A model generated the notes under the pieces. That model saw only the letters and a list, made by a program, of their open reading frames with translations. It made no database searches and was not told where the DNA came from. A DNA stretch of 64,000 bases from contig OZ024897.1 in the NCBI GenBank assembly GCA_964017195.1, forward strand, positions 32,202,036 to 32,266,035, given 5' to 3'. A program made the position numbers and the translations under genes. This DNA is from Siderastrea radians. Taxonomy: Eukaryota; Cnidaria; Anthozoa; Scleractinia; Rhizangiidae. Positions 1 to 10,200 of the stretch are shown one piece after another (positions within the stretch are counted from its first letter, which is position 1; the number at the start of each line of letters is the position of its first letter).

Positions 1-34
1 GAGCCTTGAAGTTTGAATCAGTTCAAACGTTTAT

Positions 35-532
35 GTACCAGTCAAATTGAAGCTTCAACACCCCCCCGAACAACCCCCCGGGCAACCCCCCCCCGGGCAA
101 CCCCCCGGGCATCTCAACTTTTGAAGATTGGCTTGTTCAAATTCCCTCCCCTCGGGGCAAAAAAGCCGTTCAAATGCCTCACCAATTAGTGCTGAACTAC
201 CTCTACTCAAAGGCAAATTTCGTCTTAAATCAAACATTGTTCACGCTTTTCAATGAGAGAACTGCCGTTATGACACCTTCAAACTTCTTTTAAAGACCCT
301 TTTGAAAGAGTTATTCGCAAACAAAGGCGAAATTATATCTTGCAAATCTGTCAAACCCTGCAAAAACCGAAAAAACTCAGGGGCGTATTACACTAGCACA
401 AGAGATAAATTCGGTTCAAATTCCCCACCCTTCCAAGGCAACGTCAAATTCCTCCCTCCCCGGGCACGATGCACAGTCAAATGCCCGGGCTATGCCCGGG
501 GGGGGATGTTGAAGTTTCAATTTGACCGGTAC
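35..532. repeat. Inverted-repeat (MITE-like) element with C-rich/G-rich inner ends
   Basis: A 25-bp terminal inverted repeat at 35-59 matches the reverse complement of 508-532 with two mismatches. Just inside the arms lie a poly-C block (60-110) and a poly-G block (about 496-506). No transposase reading frame is visible, so this is a non-autonomous element. It lies in the intron upstream of the phosphatase exon at 1051. I do not recognise the superfamily and saw no clear target duplication. Confidence 0.6.
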
Positions 533-1050
533 ATTACGAGCGTGATGTTCGTATGAAAACGATTCATAAAATGTCCCGGCAAACCAAATTTCGCACCAAA
601 AAAATTGTGGATACCAGGCACTTCACATTGAAAACATACTAAATGTAAAAAGCTCAAGTTTTAAGAAACGGCATCCAGTTTTGCAGTTAAAGTGAAACTT
701 TCTACATTTCGGGAACTACGCATACGTCGTACGTTTCACCGCTCTGAATTTCCGTAGAGTCGGCATGATTTTACTGACATGGGTTTTTTTAGTTAAATAT
801 GTACAAAAGGTAAGAATTCGACTCGCAAAGAAACTCTTTAAATCTAGAGATGGTTACAGTCCGGTATGTAAATTGATTACGCTTTCAAAAGGACATTTTG
901 CACTGTTATTAAATTAAATCAATTAAATTAATCTCTAGCTTTGACGAAACTCTTCCTGACTTGGGGCTAACTCTGTAACGAGTTCAGTTCATATTTACAA
1001 CATATTACGTTTATTTAGTTATTTATTTGTTTGTTTGTTTTTTCTAATAG

Positions 1051-2916
1051 GAACGTGAAAGGAAGTCAAGACGTAGTGGACTTCGTAGCAGACAGAATAC
1101 GACAACAAAGAAAGAACAATGAACTCAACCTCGCAAGGATTTGTGAAGAGGTAAAAATATCAATTCTCAGAAGCTGAAATCGACTTAACGTTTCTCTGAA
1201 TGCCGGAGATGATGACGTGTCCTTTTTTACCACTATTTAGGGGCTGTTTACATTGAGGGAGGAAGATCCTAGCACTAGAAAGATCCTAGAAGGGGAAACA
1301 AATTTTCGTTTGGTTTACATGCATAAATTTTCGGTCGGGGTGGTTGCTGGAAATCAAATAAAACTGTTGGCCTTTAGAAGCTGAACGCCCGAACGCCGCC
1401 ATATCTGTTTTTCTGTCCCTAGTACTAGGATCTTCCGAGCGAAGCTAGTTTACATGCTGCTAGGATCTTCCTATCTCTCAGCTAAGAAGATCCTAGCGCT
1501 GGAAAGATCCTAGCGCTAGAGCCAAGTACAACATTTTGCATGTAAACTAAATACAGAAAACATACGGCGCTAGGATGATTCGCCTTCTAGGATCTTCCTA
1601 GAGCTAGGATCTTCCTCCCTCCATGTAAACAGTGCCTTAGTAGACATGACCTTATTCACTCGCTTTGTTTCTGCCTTATTCTCTTATTGATTACAGTGTA
1701 GTTGTTCGGTGTCAAAACTAACTCGCATTTTTTATCCTCTGTGTTTGGTTCAAAAAATTTTGCTCCACTTTCTTAACCAATACTATGAGGTTAAACCAAA
1801 GACATCTGTTGCACGCTTTTTCCCGCCAAAACCATCCGTTGCACGCGATTTCCCGCCCTGGACAACATTGTCATTCACTTGCTTCGAGTTCTGATTGGTT
1901 TGTCGTGATGTTAGTGTCTGTTGTGATTGGATAGAGTGATTATCGACAGTCGTGATTATCGCTCTAGACTACTGTGCATATTACTGAAACGCAAATTCTC
2001 AAATGCTCAAACTTTCAAAACGCGATTGCGTTAGCCCAGTTTTAACATCAGTTAAGGACGGTGCCTCCTAATAGAGATGTATTTTTGCAAAGGTTATGAC
2101 TAAGGGGAAAGAGTAGATCTTAGCAAGGGTTATTGGAATCCAAAAAAAAAATGTGGGTAACCGCGCATTTTTCAGAGATAATTAAGCAACCATAATTCCA
2201 AAAAAGCGCTAAAATACAAAGAATGTATGGCAATTGCTCTCCAAATTTAAGCGCAGTTATCTCTGAAAAATGCGTCGTTACTCCCAATTTTCTTTTTGGA
2301 TTCTGATAGCCCTTGCTAAGATCTGCTTTTTCCACATACTCATAAACCGCGCAAAAACATTGTTGTATTAGTGGGCAAATTCCTTAAGAAACCCGAATAT
2401 CACGAGATGCGCAGAACGTATGCGCAGTAAGGGCTCGCTTACTTATCATGGAAGACGCCGGAATAATTACTCTCGGTATCAGTCCTCTTAAATTTCTTTC
2501 GCACACCCGAAATCAGCTATTGATGACAAACTTTCTCCTGACAATGAATTTATGAAATTAATCACAGTGATACATATGAACTGCTTGAGAAAAATCTTTG
2601 CAGTAATGCATTGAGCTCGTAAGTTGCAAAATTTCTACTGCCAACCAACCCGTGCCCTTCCACTACTCTCACCTTGACTTTCCCTCCATGTACACTATAT
2701 TAAAAAATCCCAACTATTTATTTGCAGTTGTTAGATGCTTGTTTAGCGCCGGACACGAGTGGAGACGGGTCAGGCTGTGATAATATGACCGCCATAGTGG
2801 TATTGTTTAATTCAGATTCCAGTGCAACACACAACGGCAGCAAGAAACGGAAAATGCAAGAAGAAAAACCGGACAGCGAGTCAGCTGAGAAGCGGAGCAA
2901 AGCAGACGACTGTTAA
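1051..2916 (+). CDS. PPM1G: PP2C-family protein phosphatase, PPM1G-like, 3' end (last two coding exons)
   Basis: Exons 1051-1150 and 2728-2916 join in phase 0 (acceptor after CTAATAG, donor GAG|GTAAAA, acceptor TTTGCAG). The first base completes a split codon that would give Trp, as in the GIWNV motif of PP2C enzymes. Visible motifs are [12 protein letters not shown], then [20 protein letters not shown], which is the C-terminal metal-binding block (DNMT-type) of Mg/Mn-dependent Ser/Thr phosphatases. The [20 protein letters not shown] version is characteristic of PPM1G, a nuclear phosphatase linked to spliceosome assembly and histone exchange. The tail is basic and Ser/Glu-rich ([11 protein letters not shown]), plausibly nuclear targeting. 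The catalytic core is encoded upstream of the window; I found no earlier exon in 1-1050. The intron at 1151-2727 contains three repeats. Confidence 0.88.
1240..1636. mobile_element. PIF/Harbinger-like MITE with TTA target duplication
   Basis: About 53-bp terminal inverted repeats, beginning GGGGCTGTTTACAT and ending ATGTAAACAGTGCC, are flanked by TTA at 1237-1239 and 1637-1639. A 3-bp TWA duplication is typical of PIF/Harbinger elements. The interior repeats the motif AGATCCTAG and its complement many times, so the whole element could fold on itself. It has no coding capacity and sits in the last phosphatase intron. Confidence 0.75.
1700..1945. repeat. Degenerate copy of the mariner-like MITE family
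   Basis: Patches such as CCACTTTCTTAACCAAT, GTTGCACGC...TTTCCCGCC and GTTCTGATTGGTT match the interior of the two intact elements at 22856-23148 and 55008-55300. The terminal repeats are not recognisable here. It lies in the phosphatase intron. Confidence 0.45.
2052..2430. mobile_element. TIR element (TTAAGGACGGTGCC family), right end missing
   Basis: It starts with TTAAGGACGGTGCCTCC, the same end as the more complete copy at 10485-11145. The two align along their whole length (GGCAAATTCCTTAAGAAACCCGAATAT and so on) up to GCGCAGTAA. This copy lacks the matching right terminal repeat but, unlike the second copy, has no insertion near its right end. It is non-coding and lies in the phosphatase intron. 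Confidence 0.65.
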
Positions 2917-4028
2917 TATTATAAAATGCTGTGACCATGTTATACGCGCTTGTACAGTTACATGTATTTTAATTTTCTTCAAACGCCGTTCACACTTGGA
3001 CATTACTCACATTAATTTAACGATTGTTCAGAGAAGAATTATGCTAATCCAATGTGTTTTGTAGCCTGTATTACGGATCCGTACTTCTGAAATCTGAGAG
3101 GAGCTTATAGTGAAAGAGACAGAAAACTTTGTCGGCTCTTGATTCTGGATTATTCATAATCGGCGTTTGAACAACCGGGCCCGCCAAACAACATCAACGA
3201 CAACGACACTAACAAAATCAATACGAGATTTAGGTTGCAAAATTTTATAGTATGCTTCATTTCGTTTGTAAGGCTACTACAATCTGTGGCCGTCTCAGTA
3301 GCCGTCAACGTATTGCTTTGACGGTTAACCGTCTTAAAATACGTTCACATTTGCAGAAAGCCGCCCGAGCCGCTTCCATCTGTTAGGAGTGAAAGGTTGA
3401 CGTTCGACGATGAAACAGCACTTGATTATGTGTTTGTTTCGGTAGTTTCAAGTAGGTTTTTTTTTTTCGGTTTGCTCATGACAACAAACAAAAAACGTCC
3501 CACGCGCTCTAAAGAATCACGTTTCTTTGCCATTTTTTGTCCAATCAAAACAAACCGTGAAATGTCTTGCGCGCGTTTCCCGTGGGTGGCACCGGGTGCA
3601 CTAGTGATTGCGTATATTAGGTTTGTAGTGACCAGCCAGAAACTTTCCTTCTTTTCGTTGAGTCGCGCTTTCTCCGTGAGTCGCCCTATTTGTAACCTTC
3701 CCCCTACTGAAATCGGTGATGTATTCTGGTCTTGGGCATCTATTAAGTTCCTTTCCGTTAGTTCAATAACGGTTTTCTCTTGTCTCAACAGTAACATTAC
3801 TGAGGAAGAATAAACAAAACACAATATCGTTCTTTTCTTCTGATTCCACGTTGATATCAGTGAGTTAGCTACCTTTATATGAAATCTATGATCGGATGCG
3901 GTTAAGTAATGAATTCTTTTGTTTGTGAGGTATGTAAATGGTAATGGTAAATCAAATTTAACGTCTTATTTTAAGGAGTAGTCGCCTAATCTCCCGAGCC
4001 AGGGGCTCATATGTGAACACTTGACGTC
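2917..4028. other. Intergenic, nothing recognised
   Basis: This stretch follows the phosphatase stop codon. Overlapping open frames of 138 and 132 codons on opposite strands at 3397-3824 show no recognisable motif and no splice or start context. No canonical AATAAA was found close to the phosphatase stop. Confidence 0.5.
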
Positions 4029-4185
4029 CAATGGTCGAATCGGAATTAGGAAGGGTTGGTTTTTATGGAGGGCGGAAAACCGGAGAACCCGGAGAAAAAC
4101 CCTCGGAGCAACCCTCATGCGAACCACTGGAACCGAACCCGGGTCACAGAGGTGGGAGGCGAGTGCTCTCCCCATTACGCCAACT
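4029..4185 (-). repeat. tRNA-derived SINE (tRNA-Gly-like head), minus strand
   Basis: Reading the minus strand from about 4182, a tRNA-like D-arm (TGGCGTAATGG...GAGAGCA), an anticodon-like CGCCTCCCACC and a B-box (GGTTCGGTTCC, complement of 4129-4139) follow in order. A non-tRNA body rich in GGTTTTTCTCC runs on to about 4029. The tRNA part is too divergent to be a functional gene. Confidence 0.55.
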
Positions 4186-5526
4186 TTTCTTCTCTTAAAA
4201 TATGTGAGACACTAGTGAGTGTTGCCCGTAATGTAGCCAAACGTAGGATACAAAACAGTGGCACCTTATTTCCTTTCCAAGTCCAACAATCTGATCACGA
4301 CTTAACGGACGCATTATAGTGTAGACTGAGTTTATGGGGTACTTTACAAACGACTCCGGCCGCTGAAGATATGTTTGAAAACAACAGAAAAGTTTATATA
4401 CACCTCTCAGATATTGTCATTTTCAGGCTTACTAAAACTAGAAAAAAAAACTTTCAAGGGTCTTTCTGCCAAGATCGACTGTTTAAGTCTCAATATTTTA
4501 AAGAATTACGTTTTTTTTTTCACAAAATTGCAAATTCATCAAGATACCTTAGCCCATATTACAGTTGTGTGCGCGGTGCCCTTGCCTTTCAGTGGAAGTG
4601 AGGGTAAAGTTAACCTTGTTTTGTTGCAAACCTTCTTGCTTTCAAGTGAAAATGATGTTAATCAGAAGCGTCTTAGCAAGAGAACCGCATGATAATATCA
4701 AAAAAGATAACTCTAGCCCCACTTCCGCTCAAAGGCCAGGTCATCACGCACGTAACTGTGAAATGGGCTATTGGAGGTTGCCTCGAAGACACTCAAGTTT
4801 AAAGTTTAATACTATCGAACGAGGACTGTGATTCATGCAGGGCCATCAGCTTGCTAATAAGGTCCGTAAGTAGCTGGCAGTACGTCGTTAGACGTTTGGA
4901 TACACTCCATTGCTGTGCGAGTTTTCAAATACATTGTGAAATGACCAAATGTCTCATGAACTACTTGGACATACCAGGCGATGAATTTTCCTTTTTTTTT
5001 CTGAACCTGAGCGCCGTCCGGCTAGGAATACAACCCTTGAATAGTTCGGCCACATTATATATAAATTGAATAGTTTAAAAGAACGATTATTCACTTTTCA
5101 GTGACAATGTGACTAGGTTACCGGTCCCCTATGTCCAAATCAGTGAACAATCGCAAACTTGCTTATTCTGGCGCAACTGGATGCAGCGAATCCTATCAGT
5201 ACTACATTCTCCTCGAGGAAAGACGAGATCAATGACGATGCATTTCAAATGAAAAAGAAAGAACTCAAGGTCCTTGGTAGTTTATGTTGAATGATGCCAT
5301 CGTGTACATGACCTTGGCTATACAGGAAAGTTTTTAGAGCCCCCTCCCACCCCTCCCCCCTTGTTCACGCTCCTCACCCCACACAGTCTCCAGTCTCTGC
5401 TGAGTAATTTTGTCCTCTACCACAGATCAAGATCACCACAACGCTACTCGGGTTAACCGTTTGAGGCCCTCAGTTTGTGGGGAGGCCACAGGTTCGGTGC
5501 CCCAATTGTATACAGGTGCCTATCCA
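4186..5526. other. Intergenic, nothing recognised
   Basis: The sequence is A/T-rich with short homopolymers. The small open frames here have no family resemblance and were left out. Confidence 0.5.
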
Positions 5527-5562
5527 GGGTGCATCGAGACACTCAAAGCTGGAGACTGAGCC
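5527..5562. repeat. Orphan end of the Mutator-like TIR family
   Basis: The segment GGGTGCATCGAGACACTCA...GCTGGAGACTGAGCC matches the right terminal repeat of the element at 20420-20818. No partner repeat is visible nearby, so this is probably a truncated remnant. Confidence 0.5.
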
Positions 5563-6563
5563 TTGTGGGGCGAAGAAAAGCAAAACAAAGTATTGCAGAG
5601 TATTGCAAACATTGCGGCGAACTGCGCGCAGCTCTCCCAAGGTCGTTCTCCTATATTAATTTAACTCACCATATCTTTTTTCCCACGCCACATGTTCCTC
5701 TCTCCCAATTCTGAATGCTTGGTACCAGCTTGGGACAATGGATACAATTTATACTATATAAACCGATAAACGGTCTAATTTACGAGGAAGAGACAGAGGA
5801 CAGCTGTGTTGTCACGTTGTGGTCGTCTTAGCCATGTTAGCTCAGTAAAGCAGTGAGTATCGACTGATTCTGTTTTTATATTTATAAGTTGAGCTTGCAG
5901 AAAAAAATATGTCAGTCTCAAGTCTTAATGACCCCTTCAGCTGAACTTATAGCCTCGCCTCTTGACTCAGCCGGAAAAATAACAAAACATGGTCAAACAT
6001 ACCATCGAGCCATCAGGTGGCCTAATTGAGAAGATACGACACATTTCATCCACTTCATCAAAATTCTCATAACAAAAGCCCATGTAAATACGGACCGCTG
6101 ATGTGTTTGTTTTTGTTTTTCAATACCAGTACCTGCAAAAAGGTTCCAAAACAAAGGCAACTGGTTTTTTTGTGTTAATTGGAATGGGACTACAATCTCT
6201 TTTAATTTTTGCATCATTTGTGCCCTTATCGTGGTTCGCATCGTTTTCAGTCAGTAAGTATGCTCGGGCAATTTTGAAATAAGTTGGCGTTTTCTACTCA
6301 AGGCTCAACAGGTGTTGGTTTGTATAACGGGGATTCCGTTGTGCCGGGGCCCGTTATATTAGGGTTCTGTTCCATACATTTTACTGCAAATTTCGCCCGG
6401 CTAAAGAATATCGCTCGTTATACCGGGGAATTTGTAGACTGCGAGCAGTCGTTATTTTTTCTTCGGGGATAGTAGAACGTGCTAAAAATCGGGGAGATCC
6501 GAACGGCTTGGGTCTAGCAACTTTGTTATAAAGGTTCGTTGTAGCGGTGTTGCACAGTATGGA
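5563..6563. other. Intergenic, weak repeat character
   Basis: Several divergent copies of a GTTATA/ACCGGGG-type motif occur between 6310 and 6540 (GTATAACGGGG, GTTATACCGGGG, GTTATAAAGG). This suggests an old mobile element of unknown class. No coding feature is supported. Confidence 0.3.
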
Positions 6564-6912
6564 ATCACAAGCTTACCATCCTCTGTTTGTGTGGGGGGCT
6601 GTGCATTTATAATGGCTGTGTCGGTTTATCAATCCGAAATTTAGGAGTTTTAAAACTGAGGAAAATATAATAAAAACTCATAAAATTGCTGCCATGATGT
6701 TTTGATTTGTGTTTCTGTCAGTGTGTTTTTTTTAAAATAAACACAGAAACACAAATCAAAACACCATGGCAGCAGTTTTATGAGTTTTTATTTCATTTTC
6801 CTCAGTTTTAAAACTCCTAAATTTCGGCTTTAGTTTTGCTTATTTGATAAACCGACACAGCCGTTATAAATGCACAGCCGATCACACCAACAGAGGATGG
6901 TAAGCCTGTGAT
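6564..6912. mobile_element. Large foldback (hairpin) element
   Basis: The left arm (about 6564-6720) and right arm (about 6740-6912) are near-perfect inverted copies of roughly 155-170 bases separated by a short A/T loop. Outer ends read ATCACAAGCTTACC and GGTAAGCCTGTGAT; inner ends read GTTTCTGT and ACAGAAAC. Small indels, including an extra TTTAGTTTTGC stretch on the right, show that the arms have begun to diverge. There is no coding capacity. It lies about 380 bp upstream of the DUF885 start codon. Confidence 0.75.
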
Positions 6913-7291
6913 CGGAATTATGGTTTTTCGCTGACTATACTTTTGAAAACGGGACAGAACAATATTTGCGAACAATACTTCATCTGCCCGGGTTCATCTG
7001 TTAACCAAGCAAATAAAGCTTAAGGTAGCCAGTTTTTAGAGCCCACGATTGCCACACGCCTTTTAACCTTCGGCTGCATCGGCTTTTTTGGAAAGCCGAA
7101 TAAAAGGATGCTAAAGCGGGCTGTACGCTATTGGGCCTGATAAATTCCTCAAGGGGAAGTCAGTTGTAGGCGCTAGACAGACAGACAGTTGACATCTGTT
7201 GACATGACCTTGTCGTCTCACTTGATACTGTCTCGCTTTACAACCCGCAAACCACATTGTAGTGATCCTGCATGCGTGTGTAATAACAACA

Positions 7292-10200
7292 ATGGCACCC
7301 CTGTACAACAGACGGGAAGAAGACACCTCTATATGCAGTAACACCGTCCTGTTGGTGCTTGGCTTGCTTTGTGTATTAATTGGTGTGGTGTTGGTGATTA
7401 TAGGTTCCGTGAAGCTTCACGCTTCAGATGAAAAGTGCCGACAGTCCCCCTCGGCAGCGAGGAGCGCAGCATCGAAATCGAGGATATCGTGCAATTTCTC
7501 CGCCGAAGCGGTGCGTGTCGGCTTGCCTGCGTTACTTGAAGAAGTCAAAACAGCATATTTTGAACACAACCCCAACAATGTTGCGTGGAATCCCGATCTC
7601 CGAGGAGCAGAAGTTGTCGAATATGTTAAAACCAGGTGTGAGGTCGATGTAGTTCATGTGCTCTTTATCTTTGTTCGGATCGACTTTTAGTTAGGTTAAA
7701 TACAATCCAGGTATACTATGTTGGTTAAAACTTAGGAAGTAACATTATATGAGTCCAAAGTATTGCATGCTGTAAGCGAGATCGCTAAAATCAGCTGTCA
7801 AAGGAAACGCATGATGAAAATATATTCTGTTCATGATTTGTGAATCTGAGAGCTTATTGAATCGCTCGTCCCCTCTTCAAATCTAATTACAGTTTGATAG
7901 CTTGATTAATTGATGGGGATAAGCAAATGATCTTACGCCAAACGAGGCAAAAAAGCGTCTCGTTTCGGCTGTTAAGTCATGAAGTATTTTTTCTTTCGAA
8001 AACAAAACTCTTTTCATTCAGTCATCGGTCTAACGTTTACAAGTCCTTCTTATCTGGGGTGTTTGATTTTTCTGGCGGAAAATTCGATGCGTGTTGTGTT
8101 GACAGCTTGGTGACGTTTTGAGATGATTTATGACATCATCATTTCCGTGACAAGTAGAGATTGTTGTTCTGCAAATAGGATTTTGTTATCGCATTAACGT
8201 CGGGGAAGCCCAGGAAAATCGGAAAAAGATAAAGTTCTGAACAAACAGATAATGAGGATAAAAGGCAAGCGTTGAGAAACGAGTCCCAGTTGCTAAACGC
8301 AAGTTGGTGCACTACACCTTAATTCCCCATCCCATTCCTCGCCAAGAAAGAAGTCAGAAGAGGGCCGTCTGTAAGTTTCGTTAACATGGGAGACGCACTC
8401 TAGCGAAGGGTTCGTATTCATAAGAGTTTTCCTTCTCAAATTTAAAGGAAAACAGTTTATGAGCTCTATACTTTGGAGGGATTTGATTGTTCAAAAAGCG
8501 GATAAAGTTATCAAGAAGATAAAATGCAGTAAATATGTATATGCTCATAGGCTCTCGCGAACACTTTTTTTGGGCCAAGTCATCACGCATTATTTCGCCG
8601 CGTTCTTGGAAAATGTTTTCATGACGAGCAGGATAGTCAAGTATTAGGCCAGTCCTGTTTTCCAGATAGACCTGACTAAAGTGGAGCACCTTTAGGCTGG
8701 CTTGCATCTATGAATGCAGCCTGTTCAGTTTCTAAGACGATCGTCGAGCAGGCAAAATTAAACCTGTAGGACCAGGGGGCGAGGAATAGTAAAGCAAGAA
8801 TGTCCCACGCTCCACGCCTCGCGTTCCCTAGCTTGCGCAAAAGACTAAGCTAAGCGCACCTGCGCTCCACATTCCTGGAGAAATATAAAGCTGTGAAGAC
8901 ACTTTCCTACGAGTAGAGGGCGTGAGACTGTAAACTCTTTCTCTTTACAGATACTTTCCTTACGACCCGAGCCCCGAGGCTCTCAAGCGGAAAACAGATG
9001 CCGCTTTCGCACTCTTGGATAAACTTAAAAGGCTTGAAGTGGACACAACAAAGCTGAAGCCGAGAGAAGGAAAAGCTCTGTCACAGGTACTAAAAGACAT
9101 TCACTGGAGCATAGCCTGTGCGCAGACGTCTCCTATTTCCTTTGCTTCACGCGTGAAGCAAAGGAAATAGGAGACGTCTGAACACAGGATAACTGGGTAG
9201 TGAAGACATGAAAATGTTGGCCCGTCTGCAACTAGGGTCATGAAAGAAAGCTCCTAGCGAACCTCTGGCAAAGCGCCCCATTATCTTTGTTTCCAATGCT
9301 TGGTGTGCTTAACCCGTACATTCCCCGAAGTCAATCCTCCGCTTATTGAGTAAGTTCTAGCTTTTGTCCTCAAAGAGTTTCAGTGTGACGGATAACCTTC
9401 CCAGATAAATTCCATCGATAATAAACTAACGTCTCTATATGTTCAAGTGGTTAAGATATCAAGGAGTCCATTAGTTTGAGGTATTTTTAGTATCGGTAAA
9501 ACACTTCCTACGCCATACACAGCACACTGCAAAATATACATGGCTGACCCTTTCATTTGAAAGCGTATAAACTTTGTAAACGCTCTTTTCGAAACATACC
9601 TGTACTTTCAACTCTTTATCATCCAATATCTCTTCGCAAACGCATTATCGTAAATTAAATTGTGCAAGTGCACTTTGCAATATGAGAAATATTTTTGCAA
9701 GCCCTTCAACTATCACAAATTTACATATGCAAACGTCTTATCGTAAACGTATATTTCCGATGTAATCTCTATAAGCGGGTACTTTTGAAAACGTGCCATT
9801 CCATACGGATCTAGATAACCAAGCAGATTATTTATCTGGGACAATGCTATCTTTACTGAGATATTTTTAGTATGACAGTCTTTCCTACTGAAGCATGCTC
9901 GTCGAAAGCCTGTGGTTGAGGTTGATCGTCATCAGGCTTGTGGGTATCCTGTGCCCAGTGAGCGACAGACAGCGTTAAAATTTGGAGAAAGAAAATCCCT
10001 ACATCTTTGTAGAGCATAAGATCCGTGCAGAAACCATACACATCTCATCTTGTGAGACATAAGTCGTTGGAGTACGAGCACCCCAAACTAATGTCATTTT
10101 TACTACTAAAGGGAACGTTCATTATAAGGGAAGGGAAGAGACGGTTGAATTTTATGTTTACGTACACTTTCCCCCCCCCCCCTCGGAGTACCATTTCTCG

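Noticed and set aside
1..1050. Further upstream PPM1G exons
   Set aside because: No segment encodes the expected catalytic motifs, and none ends in TG before a donor.
3397..3824. Overlapping 138- and 132-codon open frames on opposite strands
   Set aside because: No recognisable motif, signal or splice context, and composition like the surrounding non-coding sequence; lengths are within chance expectation for 64 kb.
8381..8707. 108-codon minus-strand open frame in DUF885 intron 1
   Set aside because: No motif, and no splice sites or start context.
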